Below, piece after piece: positions 44,933 through 57,965 of a stretch of 64,000 bases of DNA. The DNA comes from Anthoceros angustus (lineage: Eukaryota; Streptophyta; Anthocerotopsida; Anthocerotales; Anthocerotaceae), in NCBI GenBank assembly GCA_010909165.1, contig MU008157.1, positions 248,001 through 312,000 on the forward strand. Direction: 5' to 3'. Each line of letters starts with the position of its first letter. Within the stretch, counting starts at the first letter, position 1. The notes under the pieces are model-generated. The model had not been told where the DNA came from. It made no database searches and saw only the letters and a program-made list of their open reading frames with translations. Position numbers and translations under genes: made by a program.

Positions 44933-45933
44933 ATCCCGCCTTCCTCCCTGGTGCCCCCACTGGAGTGGCCAGGAAGAGGGGCCATTAAGACGGAGTTGGC
45001 GGTTCACTCGGCGTCAGCCAAGAACAACGATACGGTGAGCCCCAACCACTCGGCCGGGAGCAAGAGGCGGAAGACGGCGCGCCAACGCAAAGCACACCGC
45101 AGATGGCGGCCGCGTGCCTCGCTCGCCAACGGGAGCAAGAAGCGGAGGAGGCATTACGGCCGAGGCGGAAAGGGACGCCGCTAAGGAGCGGGAGGCCATA
45201 AGTGCCAGCACCCGTGGCCTGCCCCGACCGGGAGAGGCAAAGGGCTGGCCCCGAACCCTTCACCACCTCCGAGCCCCAGTGAGGAGAAGGCGAGAAGAGT
45301 TAGCGCCAAGAGGGGCCAAGGAGGAGAGGCTCGGGACACAGCACCTGTGACCCGAGGGTCCCGACAGGTCCGAGAACCCTCCGACTCGCTCCGCATCAAG
45401 GGCGGTCCTTGGCGGCCGGGAGATGCCCGCACCCACGACGGACTTCTTGGGTGCCTCACCGCGCGCCATGGAAGAAACACGGCGGGAGCTTTGGCTACTG
45501 GTGGGTATGCGGGGTCTCGGGACGGCAGAGGAAGACCTGTGAGGTGGAGGCAACAAGGAGGCATGGTGCTCCTCCGAGCAGTATGGAGGCGCCTGGGAGG
45601 CGAAGAAGAAGGCGGAATCCCTCGCTTGAATTGAGGAGGGAAAGCGCCGGGAGGCAGAACGGGAGGTCTGATCCATTCGGCAGGACCAGACCAAGGTCCT
45701 TCAGGTGTGTGAACAGCTGAAGCACGCATAGGAGGCCCAAGCACGGGCTGAAGACCTCTGCAAACGAAGGGAGGAGGCGCAGAAGGAGGCGGAGGAAGGT
45801 CGTAGGCAGGCGGAGAACGCCCGCGACCTGGCCGAGGCGGCTCGGCTAGACCAACACCAAGCTAGCGAGGCTCAGGTGAAGGCGGCACGGGAGGCGGAAG
45901 CCACGGCTAAGGTCGATCGGGATCACTACCGAC
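44933..45933. other. GC-rich stretch, charged frames, no recognised gene
   Basis: Plus-strand frames are rich in Glu, Arg and Ala and seem to continue the coiled-coil composition seen in the next ORF, for example around 45720-45900 (EEAQKEAEEGRRQAENARDL in one frame). Indels break them. It may be the upstream part of the same ORF. Confidence 0.35.
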
Positions 45934-46764
45934 GTGATCGGAACCGGTGGAGGGAGACTGGGGCAGCACGCCAACCTCGAAGGCGTAGTGTGGCGGAAGC
46001 ACGGCGCCGTGAAGGAGAAATGGAGGCCAGCACCGGAAAATAGGGGACCTCACAGCCGCAGAGCAGGAGCCAGAGCGGAAGGCGCAGGACACCCCGAGCA
46101 ACCCAAGACGCTGGAGCAACAAGGGATTCTCAACGGGAGAATCCAAGACTTCGAGCAGGAGATAGAGCGTCTGCAGCTTCGCTTGAAGACAGAGGAGAAT
46201 AGGCGGCGATCCAAGGAGTTGGACGTCGCCAGGTTGAAGAAGGAGCTGGAGGAAGCCCGGAGCCGGGCGGAGATACCGGCCCGCTTGGAGAAGGAAGTGG
46301 CAGACCTCCGGGTAAGGATGGACGGAGGGGCAAGGGCTCTGGAGGAGGAGCAGAGGCTGCTTGTCCGATTGCGGAAGGCAGAGGGGGAGCGAAGCTCCAT
46401 GGCCAGCAAACTGGTGGAGCTACAACGACGAAGGGAGGAGGAGCACGTCGAGCAGCAGCAAAGGCTGCAGGAGGTGTCGGAGGCCGCCTTGGCGGCATCA
46501 AGGGAGTCTCGCCGCCCGCTTGGCGAGCTCGGCGGCGAGACGATCCAAGCCGGGACAACACGCCCAACCGCCGGAGCACCTGAGGAGGGAGTACCGAGTG
46601 CCCGGCCCATGAGGAGGAGGCACCAACAAGTCGATTCGCACTTTGCCTACCACGCTGAGCTTCTCAAGGCACGGAGGTGTGCGCCACCCCGAAGTGGACG
46701 GACTTCGACGGGTCAAGGAGGAGCGAGGAGGAAGGCCCCGAGACAAGACGCCACGGGACCTTAG
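45934..46764 (+). CDS. Coiled-coil ORF, probably retrotransposon-derived
   Basis: A 276-residue frame. From about residue 58 to 200 it shows a long heptad-like, Glu/Arg/Leu-rich pattern (LEQQGILNGRIQDFEQEIER, LQLRLKTEENRRRSKELDVA, RLKKELEEARSRAEIPARLE), which predicts a coiled coil. No catalytic motif is present. Coiled-coil accessory ORFs of this kind occur in large plant gypsy elements beside an LTR, and GTCCGG repeats plus an LTR-like stretch follow. It could also be a fragment of a host coiled-coil gene. The N-terminal 55 residues have poor composition, so the true start is probably further upstream in another frame. Confidence 0.4.
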   Translation: MIGTGGGRLGQHANLEGVVWRKHGAVKEKWRPAPENRGPHSRRAGARAEGAGHPEQPKTLEQQGILNGRIQDFEQEIERLQLRLKTEENRRRSKELDVARLKKELEEARSRAEIPARLEKEVADLRVRMDGGARALEEEQRLLVRLRKAEGERSSMASKLVELQRRREEEHVEQQQRLQEVSEAALAASRESRRPLGELGGETIQAGTTRPTAGAPEEGVPSARPMRRRHQQVDSHFAYHAELLKARRCAPPRSGRTSTGQGGARRKAPRQDATGP

Positions 46765-46959
46765 GAGCACTGCTTGACGACGATGAAAGAGCGGCGGGGA
46801 GCAGCTGGAGGAGCAGACGGGGGAAGGCCGCACACCGAGGTAAGCACTCGCACCTCACCACGGAAGGAGGGGAGGAGGGCCCCGGGGAGGCCGAAGGGCG
46901 ACCGGAACCACCCACGGAGGGCTCAGAACCATTGAGAAGTCCACGAGGGAAGCCCAGCT

Positions 46960-47235
46960 CATGAGTCCGGACTTTATCCTGACTCAAGAAAGCGCCGGAC
47001 TCGAGGTCCGCCCTGAAGAAAGTCCGACTCGAGGTCCAGACTCAGTGACGAGACGGACCCAGGTCCGGGCGCCAGAGGGAAGACCGGGCCCAGAAGACCG
47101 GACCCCAGAGGCGAGTCCGGACCCTGAGGTCCGGACTCCAAAAAGAAGACCGGACTCGAGGTACCTGACCGGAGAGAAGACCGAACCTAGAGGTCCGGAC
47201 TCGAGACCGGACCCCGAGGTCCATTTAGGGAGCGG
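46960..47235. repeat. GGTCCGGACTC-type degenerate repeat
   Basis: At least ten occurrences of GTCCGGAC/GAGGTCC/GGACTC words at 12-30 base spacing, for example GAGGTCCGGACTC and GAGTCCGGACC. The core TCCGGA is the same palindrome as in the blocks at 2.3 and 9.9 kb, but the arms differ (GGACTC instead of AGTACT). Confidence 0.7.
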
Positions 47236-48080
47236 AAGGAGCCACCAATCACCAGCCATGTAACCATCTCTTGAGGGCCCTGCAAGGGCGCCAGATAAGA
47301 GAGGATGGGAGGAGGATTTAGTGGTGATTGCCGCCGCCGCCGAGCACAGCGGCTGCAGAGTCTCGGGAGAGGTAGGGCCTCACTGGATCATCCGATTGGG
47401 GCGCCTGCAGCTTGTCGTATAGGGCTTGGGCCACCAAGGGGAATCCGGGCAATCCACCCCCACCGCCAAGGCATAGATAGGCGGAATAAGGGAGATAGTA
47501 GGCCGCGAAGGGCCCACCGGGCTGGCCACCACCGCATAGGTGTAATAAAGACGCCGATCTTGGGCGTAGTATAAGAGGGCTGAGGCTGCTCTAAGTAAAG
47601 TATCTTTCTTGGTGTTGATGCCGCGTTCAGTGCCCTTGTGCGCCTTCAGCGTGAGTCATCGAAAGCACGAGCCCGGAGAGACTGATCCAAGGTCCCGTGA
47701 CGGACCCAACGTGGTGGTGTGTGTGTGGAAGAGCGATCGAGGACCCTTGCTCGTCCCAACGGCGCCTGGCCGGAGACTGAACGTGGTGGAGCGGAGGAAC
47801 TCCGGGAGGGCGTGTAGAGCCCGGACGGAGAGGCCCGGTGAACGACGGAGGAGGTCCGGACCACGCAGCCCATTTTTTCCAAAGAATGTTGAGTGTCGCG
47901 AGAGATGTGGAGATTTTGGTGAGTGATTTTAGATGAGTGTAACGAGAGTGGTAAGAAGGACGGACTAGAAGTATGAGGGACGGACTGGAATGATACGGAC
48001 GCGAACGAGTCCTTAAACGTTTGGCCTCACCGAGCCTGTTCGGTGGACATCACGAGTAGATAGTAGCGGAAACGATAAAC
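47236..48080. other. Possible LTR or promoter region
   Basis: No gene recognised. TATAAGAGGGCTGAGG at about 47571 could be a TATA box of an LTR, followed by GTGTTGATGCCGCG. No second copy exists in the window, so the LTR idea cannot be tested here. Confidence 0.3.
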
Positions 48081-48082
48081 GT

Positions 48083-49207
48083 ATGTGTTTGAGTCCGAAA
48101 CGGTCAGAAACGATTGAAACGCGACAAACGGAGCCCATCATTCTCTTGGGAGCGAACCCCTTACTACAACGACACGGGATCGTGTGCGCCCGGCTGGCCG
48201 TCAGCGAAAAGTCGCGCCACACTCTCCTTTATGGGTCTCCTTCCAACCTCTATTATAAGCATGGGCCTTTGGTGAAAGGGGTTTCTGTGCTGAACTTGGC
48301 GACGGGCACTAGGCAAGGTGATCCTCTGAGGGGTGCTCTCTTAGCCATGGCGCATTTCAGGGCTTTATCTTCAACTACCTCTTTGGTGTGGGAATGTTTG
48401 TATACGTTTGTGGTCGACGATATCCATATCCTCGGGCCTGGAGACAAGGTTAATGTGGCATTTGATTTCTTCGCTTCCAAGCTCTCCCGCATCGCTACGA
48501 AGGTCAAAATCATTAAGTGCAAGGTTTGGTCTCCCTCTGGCGTTGTGCCTTTTCTTCGGTACTCGGAGGGGGATATTGCTTCTCCACCGGGGCTTCGGGT
48601 TCTTGATGTCCCAGTTGGGCCTCCTACCTTCATCCAGGATTATGTGGACCCGGCTTTGGCTGAGGATTTAGCGCACATCGATAACCTTTCTCAAATGGGA
48701 GACCCACAAGTTGTGTTTGGGATCCTTTTCTATTGTTTTGCGCGCCGGCCTGGGTACCTTCTCCGAACGGTTGCCACCTCCTCAGTTTTCTTGTCTAGCC
48801 TTAGGGATTTTGACAAGCGGCTTATGCAAGTTTTAGGCGACATAATCGGCCCACGCACCTTCGAGTATGTGGCCGGGGATTTTGCAAAGCGGCAGGCGTT
48901 CCTTCCCATTGCTTTTGGGGGTACCGGTTTGCTGGCCATGGAGGCCTTTGTGCCAACGGCATTCTTAGGGAGCTGGGCTCTCTCTGCCCCCATTTTATCC
49001 TCCCGTTTCTTAATTCGGCATTCACACATCTTGGAGGCTTTCGTCATGGGCGTTGAGGAGGGGGCTTTTCCCCTACAAGACTCGCTAAGATTAGCCAGGG
49101 ACTCTTCATCCTCTGAGGCGAGGGCTGCCATGCCATCTTTTTCCTCGCTTCCCAAGGTTGGGCTCCGGGGGTTTCAGGAGTCCCTCCTGGAGAAACATTA
49201 CAGGTAG
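48083..49207 (+). CDS. Non-LTR retrotransposon reverse transcriptase
   Basis: A 374-residue frame. From about residue 45 on it carries reverse transcriptase motifs: LYYKHGPLVKGVSVLNLATG, TRQGDPLRGALLAMAHFRAL (the QGDP region), then YTFVVDDIHILGPGD (the (Y/F)xDD catalytic motif in the form VVDD), GLRVLDVPVG, and a C-terminal thumb-like part with RRPGYLLRTV and PIAFGGTGLL. This matches a family of plant and algal reverse transcriptases with QGDPL and ADDTHI(I/L)G words. The upstream fingers and any N-terminal domain are missing, so it is 5'-truncated, as is usual for such elements. The start codon shown is probably not native. Confidence 0.8.
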   Translation: MCLSPKRSETIETRQTEPIILLGANPLLQRHGIVCARLAVSEKSRHTLLYGSPSNLYYKHGPLVKGVSVLNLATGTRQGDPLRGALLAMAHFRALSSTTSLVWECLYTFVVDDIHILGPGDKVNVAFDFFASKLSRIATKVKIIKCKVWSPSGVVPFLRYSEGDIASPPGLRVLDVPVGPPTFIQDYVDPALAEDLAHIDNLSQMGDPQVVFGILFYCFARRPGYLLRTVATSSVFLSSLRDFDKRLMQVLGDIIGPRTFEYVAGDFAKRQAFLPIAFGGTGLLAMEAFVPTAFLGSWALSAPILSSRFLIRHSHILEAFVMGVEEGAFPLQDSLRLARDSSSSEARAAMPSFSSLPKVGLRGFQESLLEKHYR

Positions 49208-50073
49208 GAGCAGTTGGCCCTCCTTCGGGATTCTTCCATTCCTAGGCTCACTCGGGCTCGTCTCCGCTCTTGCTCGAGGAAGGGAGTAGGTTCTTGGCTT
49301 TTGGCTCGACCCAGTATTTAGGCATTCCACATCGCACCGGCAACATTTTCCACCGCGATGCGTTTTCACCTGGGCTTGGTCCATCTTGTGGCTTGCTCTC
49401 TTGCAACTTGCAGTTGTACGGCCCCTCTTGATGACTCCGGGATGCGCTTGGCTCGCTGTCCCACGGGTAGGCAGTGTATCGCTATGCCTGACGCCAACCA
49501 CTACAACATGTTCTTTATTGCTAGGGAAGGCGGGTTCCTTCCATTTAAGGAGCGCCCTTGCACCCTGCTCAACGGGGTTTCGTTGAGGGCTGATCTATTT
49601 TTGACCCCATAGGATTAGGTTTCTGTTACAGATGTGGCTGTAATAGACCCCACCCGGGACAGTGTCTACGAACATGTTATCCTTAACCCTCCAAGTTGGG
49701 CGGCGGAGGGATCCGCAATGGCTAAGGTCCACAAGTACTCTCCTATGCAGGATGGCCACGCCTTCGTCCCCATTGCCATCGAGACTCACGGAGCCCTGGG
49801 CAAGGATTTCTCTAGGTTTGACAAGGCTTGCGCTAATGCCTATCACAGCCGCAAGAATGGGGTTGGCCTCCCTCTTTCTTGTATTGTTGCTTTCCTCCGG
49901 CAAAGGGTCTCTATCGCTCTGTAGAGAGCGTTGGCCAACGCAGTGTACAAAACGACAACAAGTGCGGGAGATGCGACTTCTTCAATACCGTGGTAAGTAG
50001 GCTTTTTCACATCCCTAACTATGAAGTTCTTAGGGTGGTTGGTAGTTTTGAGATGCGTGATCATGGGGGCTAG
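49208..50073 (+). pseudogene. Non-LTR element C-terminus: zinc finger and endonuclease
   Basis: After the frame ends at 49207, collinear coding continues in shifted frames. At about 49395-49480 a Cys-rich piece ends in DDSGMRLARCPTGRQ, like the CCHC finger of restriction-like-endonuclease elements. At 49600-49924 come DVAVIDPTRDSV, EGSAMAKVHKYS, HAFVPIAIETHGALGKDFSR and FLRQRVSIAL. The D...K-x-x-K-Y...P pattern fits the PD-(D/E)XK endonuclease of R2-type elements. TATAATAAAATCTCC at about 50150 could mark the 3' end. The subclass is inference. Confidence 0.6.
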
Positions 50074-50646
50074 TCCCCTTGGCATGATGCCCTTCGTTGG
50101 GTTTTACCCCCTTTGTTTTTGGGGTGGATGGATTATTCCCATCTCTTTTTTATAATAAAATCTCCTATTCTCAATTCTTTGGATGTGCTTCATGCTTATC
50201 TATCCTTACACTAGAAAGGAGAGGGCACTTAAACTTCACTTTTTGAAAGCCTTGGGCTGTCGCTAGGTTTGCAAAGATCAATCATTAGGAGGTGAATAAC
50301 GAAATTCAATTCCCAACCCAAACAGATCATTCACTCAAATTTACCCTGCGTGCCCTGATTATCTTATCGATAACTTACATTTACGATGTTGCGTTCTGGA
50401 GTTTCTAGGGCTCCGTTGTGTGCGACGTTAGGCTCGTTCTTGACCACCCGGAACAAACCGGACATACGGCCGTGACCAGGCAAATATGTATGAATCGACC
50501 CTCAGAATCTTCACCTCACACACAATTGCTTGCTTCCCCCGTGAAGTAATAGCTGCAGGTAGAATCGAAATCTAATTGCCCTCAATTGGCAGTAGATAGT
50601 GGTCGGTAGTGCGCCCGTTGACAGGAATTTGGATGTGCTCAGACTC
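50074..50646. other. Intergenic region downstream of the mannosidase gene
   Basis: Contains the presumed 3' end of the non-LTR element and, on the minus strand, the 3' untranslated region of the mannosidase gene. No further ORF is supported and no clear poly(A) signal could be assigned. Confidence 0.4.
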
Positions 50647-53837
<3,191 letters not shown>

Positions 53838-54566
53838 CGCGACAGGGCTGCCCTTCCCCTTTCCCTCCGCTTTCCACAGCTTCACGATCGGACGCCGGCG
53901 CTGGCCCCTGCACTCCCCGCCTACCCCGATCCGTGCTCCATGGCTTGTGCTGGGTCATGCAATTTGGGTCTCATGGGCGGTTCCCGAGCTGGACGAGGTC
54001 AGCAGATTGTCAAACGCCCGCTGTGTTGCTTCCGACAGATTGGAAACCTTCAGGAAGATTCGGAAACGGACGGATGACGCGCAGGCAGGACCCCGAGACT
54101 TCACCCTCAAACGCATAAATGGCGAGTCTTTGCGGTGGCCATGGGCGTCGCAGTCATGGCCTGAGGCCACTGATATTTCACGCTCCATTCCCAACAGCAC
54201 GTCCTAGTCCCCATGTCCGGCCTTCCATGCCGTACACCATATCGGACTTCATTATGACCCCATTACCACAATTCCTATGTAGATATAGTCAGTCCTCTAT
54301 ACTCACAATTAGGTACATTCTTTAAACGTATTTCCCACATTTCAAACCTGAAGGTGATTGGAATGGAACGCTGAGATGGCTTTACTTTGGGTTCCAACCT
54401 AAGACCTTCATGAAAGAATAATCCACGGAAAACCTTTCTAGAGCTTCTGGTTTCGGTATACAACAAAACCCTTGTCCACATTTTTCAACTGAAAGTCTTC
54501 CGGTGCTTTCATTCGAATTAATTAGTACAATATTATGGAACAGAGACCGAGCAGAAGGAAGTACCG
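53838..54566. other. Upstream region of the mannosidase gene
   Basis: Should contain the 5' untranslated region and promoter on the minus strand. GC-rich near the start codon, then more balanced. No TATA box or other motif can be named with confidence. Confidence 0.4.
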
Positions 54567-54648
54567 GAGTGTCCTATGTTAGACACACTTGACTCTTCTG
54601 AAAAGCTGAGTGTCCTATGTTAGACACACTTGACTCTTCTGAAAAACT
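54567..54648. repeat. 41-bp tandem duplication
   Basis: 54567-54607 and 54608-54648: GAGTGTCCTATGTTAGACAC and the following bases are repeated with one difference near the end (AAAAGCTG versus AAAAACTG). Within the unit GTCCTATGTTAGACAC is a small imperfect inverted repeat. Confidence 0.9.
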
Positions 54649-54654
54649 GCACGG

Positions 54655-54895
54655 GCCCGGGATAGACCGCACTCCTCTACTCACATAGAGACGTCTTCAA
54701 ACAGCTTTCCATGTGAACTCTTTTCATCTCGAACAGCAAGAGACCTTCAATGTGCAGGACTTTGATTGACGTGCACATAACGCAGTCTACACCACAAAAC
54801 CTCAAAATCTTCTTCTTTCCACAAAACCGAGATTGTTTCTAAATGCAACATTTGTTATCTTATAGCTGCCATTGAACAGTTACTTAATTATTAGA
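54655..54895. repeat. Diverged copy of 58170-58415
   Basis: Shared words include GAGACCTTCA(A/G)TGTGCAGGA, GATTGACGTG/GACTGACGTG, and CCGAGATTGTTTCTAAATGC. The two segments are collinear over about 240 bases. They flank the PPR fragments and probably derive from duplicated PPR-gene flanks. Confidence 0.75.
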
Positions 54896-55184
54896 CAAAA
54901 GTTTTACCCCTAATGGACGAATCTACTCATGATTTTGAGTCTTTGGCATCAAAGAACGGCCATATCTTTGTTGTTTGATGTGGCCCTTGCAGGATGTGGT
55001 TGAAACAATGTCTTTAAAAAAGGGGTTTGTCTCCAACCCCCTTTTTGGCTTCAAGAAACATGTCAAATTTGGCCAAGTAAAGTGGATCAATTAAGAGAAC
55101 TAGACCCATGCACTTACCAACGGATACAAAAGAAAAATGTGTCAGTCAGCCGGCACACTTATACTCCAAAGAGATGCAATTCTT
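54896..55184. other. AT-rich intergenic sequence
   Basis: Nothing recognised apart from a short hairpin-like AAAAAGGGGTTTG...CCCCCTTTTT at about 55016-55046. Confidence 0.4.
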
Positions 55185-55233
55185 GACATAACCTACTAGC
55201 CTACATGTCTTCCCTAGGCTAGTAGGTTATGTC
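55185..55233. repeat. Perfect 19-bp hairpin with an 11-nt loop
   Basis: Arms 55185-55203 (GACATAACCTACTAGCCTA) and 55215-55233 (TAGGCTAGTAGGTTATGTC) pair without mismatch. The stem is too short for a typical plant miRNA precursor. It may be a MITE end pair or a palindromic duplication. Confidence 0.85.
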
Positions 55234-55535
55234 TTAAAAAGCCAATAATGACAATCATGACATATACGTGATTTACGTGTCATAGCGGGATCTTTATTAT
55301 TTCCTTAAAAAAAAAATGGATAAAGAAGAACTTGTATAAGGAGAGAAGTAGAGGGAGTCTTATTTTTGGCAAAAATTGTTTGGTTAGTTTTATTGGAGCC
55401 GATGTTATATATTAATCTAGAGGGTTGTGGACATGTTATGTCTTAAAAGCTAAGACAATCATTACATATGCGTGATTTACATGTCACAGCGAGGCCCTCA
55501 TTGTTGTCTCCAGCAAAAAAATGGATGGAGAAGAA
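55226..55535. repeat. About 100-bp direct repeat, diverged
   Basis: 55226-55333 and 55436-55535 share GTTATGTCTTAAAA, GACAATCAT, ACATAT(A/G)CGTGATTTAC and ATGGAT(A/G)(A/G)AGAAGAACTT in the same order. The spacer holds no ORF. The shared word begins in the hairpin's right arm. Confidence 0.8.
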
Positions 55536-56082
55536 CTTAAGAAGGAAAACTATCTATCGACAATATGCATGGTGTAATGCTATCCAGTGACGAAAAAGCC
55601 AACTGGAAGCACTTATATCAGGTTATCTAAGCTCATATAGATGAAACACATGCAAGTGCACACTTGCATATAAACATATATAAATGGTCGGGAGATGTAC
55701 TAAACCTACTTTCCCTTGGTACTTGAGAGTTTTAAGAGATTTTGGATAAGAGTACTTGGTCGGCTATGTAAGGATCCATTTCTAATGTTCAATCAAGGAC
55801 TCAAAGAACTGGCTGATTTGGAGGAGGGAGTAAGATCTACAACCGCATAGCCAACGCCTTCTGCAAAGCGCTGTTACAGTAGAGTTGGAATTATAGATTC
55901 AATGTTGAATCAAAGTTGTCTCGAGTCTGTGGACATCGAAACGACTTCTATTCAAGAAGTTTTTATAAATATTTATTTTCCTTTCTTTTATCCAATATGT
56001 ATAAGGATATTTCAGGTATTTCAATATTTGAATATACAGGTTTTCCAATCTTTTTCCCTAGTTCTTTATTGTTGACGAATAA
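55536..56082. other. AT-rich intergenic sequence
   Basis: No gene recognised. A short ORF-like stretch at 55916-56101 has hydrophobic low-complexity composition and is not supported as a gene. Confidence 0.4.
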
Positions 56083-56158
56083 AGCGGGAGAGCGAGGCTG
56101 AGCTTGTCACTTTAGCTTGAAGCGGGAGAGCGAGGCTGAGCTTATCACTTTAGCTTGC
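56083..56158. repeat. 38-bp tandem duplication
   Basis: 56083-56120 and 56121-56158: AGCGGGAGAGCGAGGCTGAG and the following bases appear twice with one substitution (CTTGTC versus CTTATC). Confidence 0.9.
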
Positions 56159-56660
56159 CTTTTGAAAGTCTGTGCAAGCATTGGTGCCTTAGAGAAGGGC
56201 GAGGAGCTGTAGTATCCAAAGGGATGCCTTAGAAAGGCCAAGAAGATGTAGTACTCAAAGAAGTGCCTTAGAAAGGGCAAGGAGCTGTAGTACTCAAAGA
56301 TTGGTGGAAAGAGACTAGCTAAAAACACAGTGCGAGGTAAGTGTGTGATGAACATGTATACGAAATGTGGTACACTACAACTACACAGAGGGTTCCTGAG
56401 AGCTTGGCTGCACATATATAGGATGTGGTGACATGGACAGTGCTGATTAGCAGGTATGCAAATCATAGCATCGATTTAGAGGTGCTTGCTTGAAAAATAA
56501 GGACAGGGAACAAAAGGGCCTCGTTTTGGCTTATTGTATTGCTTTTGCTTGTTTTTTGAAAGCCTATGCAAGTGTTGCAGCTCTCGAGCAAGGCAGAAAG
56601 CTGCACTCACGAATTGTAGGAATGACTTAATCCTACCCACGTGCCCAATGAAGATGTTAC
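56140..56660 (+). pseudogene. PPR gene fragments, plus strand
   Basis: Plus-strand coding of PPR repeats: LACLLKVCASIGALEKGEEL at about 56155, then VMNMYTKCGTLQ at about 56346, and a second LKAYASVAALEQGRKLHSRI at about 56553. Such proteins bind organelle RNA. Stops and frame changes are present. Inside the first motif a unit of about 40 bases (TGCCTTAGA(A/G)A(A/G)GG...GTAGTA(T/C)(T/C)CAAAG) is repeated three times (about 56187-56305), which breaks the repeat. Confidence 0.7.
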
Positions 56661-57170
56661 TATGCAAAATGAGGTAAGCTAATCCATGTCCATCCTCACC
56701 TTGTCACTTTCTTTGAACCTAGCCATATTAGGTAGGTTCCTATGGTCGGCAAAATTAAAATACAATAATAATCAATATTATATTATATAAAACATAGAAT
56801 ATATATATATATATGACATACACATCTACCTTACGGCAATTTGCTCAGATTCGATCTGGAGATTTCCCCGGCGTGAAGGCATGTAAAACAACCAACTACA
56901 CGACGAACACTACCAACCAACTACTTGTCTAATACAGGAGTCATGTTTAACTCGGGGCTACTAGAGTTTGTTTCAATGTGTCACATCCTTGTGGCGTAAC
57001 GCTTGAACTTGTGGCCTGCCCACATTTATTAGTCTACGCTTTCATGATCTGCTGGGAAAAAGCTTAGGAAATGGCCCGGCCAGCTACTTGATCGAATGGC
57101 AATTTTGGTGATTCGATTTTGTTTTACCTTTGAATTGTTCCAGCCAAGTTTACAAAGGGCACTGCTGGTT
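56661..57170. other. Intergenic region with AT microsatellite
   Basis: Contains a short TA-rich run (ATATATATATATAT at about 56800). Nothing else recognised. Confidence 0.5.
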
Positions 57171-57300
57171 TCAGGTCGCCAGATTTTGCATACATGTCGA
57201 CCAGTTCGCCAGATTCTGTATACATGTTCACCAGCCAGCAGACAAGTTAGAAGGAATGCCACTTTGTGTCACGTCACAGTGCAGTTTTCTGCCAAATTCC
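57165..57300 (-). pseudogene. PPR fragment with an internal 27-30 bp duplication
   Basis: The minus strand reads LVNMYTESGELVDMYAKSGD, two successive copies of the PPR helix word LV(N/D)MY(T/A)(E/K)SG. It was made by a tandem duplication of about 30 bases at 57177-57235. The surrounding frame is lost. Confidence 0.65.
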
Positions 57301-57779
57301 AAGCCTACGGCAAACGCACAAGCTTGAAGGTCAGCTACAAAGAAGTTAGCATCCGTCTTCACGCCTGACCTAGACGCACCTCAGATATGGTATACAGTTG
57401 GATGGCTTCGTTAACATTTTGCTCTCCCATGTTTAGCATGACAGCGGAGATTATGGAGAACACATTGAAGGCATTTGGTTTGCCCATACAGGTGAACACA
57501 TCCATATCCTCCTGTAGCCAACCTCCACGTGCATACCAGCAATATATGGTTCTTAACTTCCAAGAACACATTTCAACTCCAACCCGAGTTTGACAATGAT
57601 CGCTTGTATAGTCTGCGTCAGACTGCAGAACTTAGCTCAGCCAAACTGCCCTTCCTTATGGCAGAGCCAAAGGAATGTTAATTCTGCACCTCAATCCCTC
57701 CCTCCTGTATGCTGGGCTAGGTAGAGAAATGGCATCACGGGTAACCACAATCCGGCCCTCGACCTCCATTCATCCATAC

Positions 57780-57965
57780 AAGACAAGCGCCTGCAGGTGG
57801 CCAAGCCCCTGCTGTGTTTACCCGGCAATCAGGGCATTGCATTTCATCACATGTTTTGAGGCCAAGCTGTCAAAAACCCGGCGTGCATCTGCCAGTTCAC
57901 CACAGTTTGCATGCATGTTCACTAGGCAGTTGCTCACCAGCACGTCACCATCCGCTTACACGCCT
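57780..57965 (-). pseudogene. PPR fragment, minus strand
   Basis: The minus strand reads CLVNMHANCGELADARRVFD, SLASKHVMKCNALIAG, then a stop codon (TAA) and TQQGLGHLQALV. It is one PPR motif and the start of the next. The stop inside the loop and the missing flanks make it a relic. Confidence 0.75.

Noticed and set aside
46050-46610. Minus-strand 186-codon frame opposite the coiled-coil ORF
   Set aside because: Serine-rich mirror of the Glu/Arg-rich coiled coil; it is a shadow frame.
55185-55233. miRNA precursor
   Set aside because: The stem is only 19 bp with an 11-base loop and the flanks do not extend the pairing.
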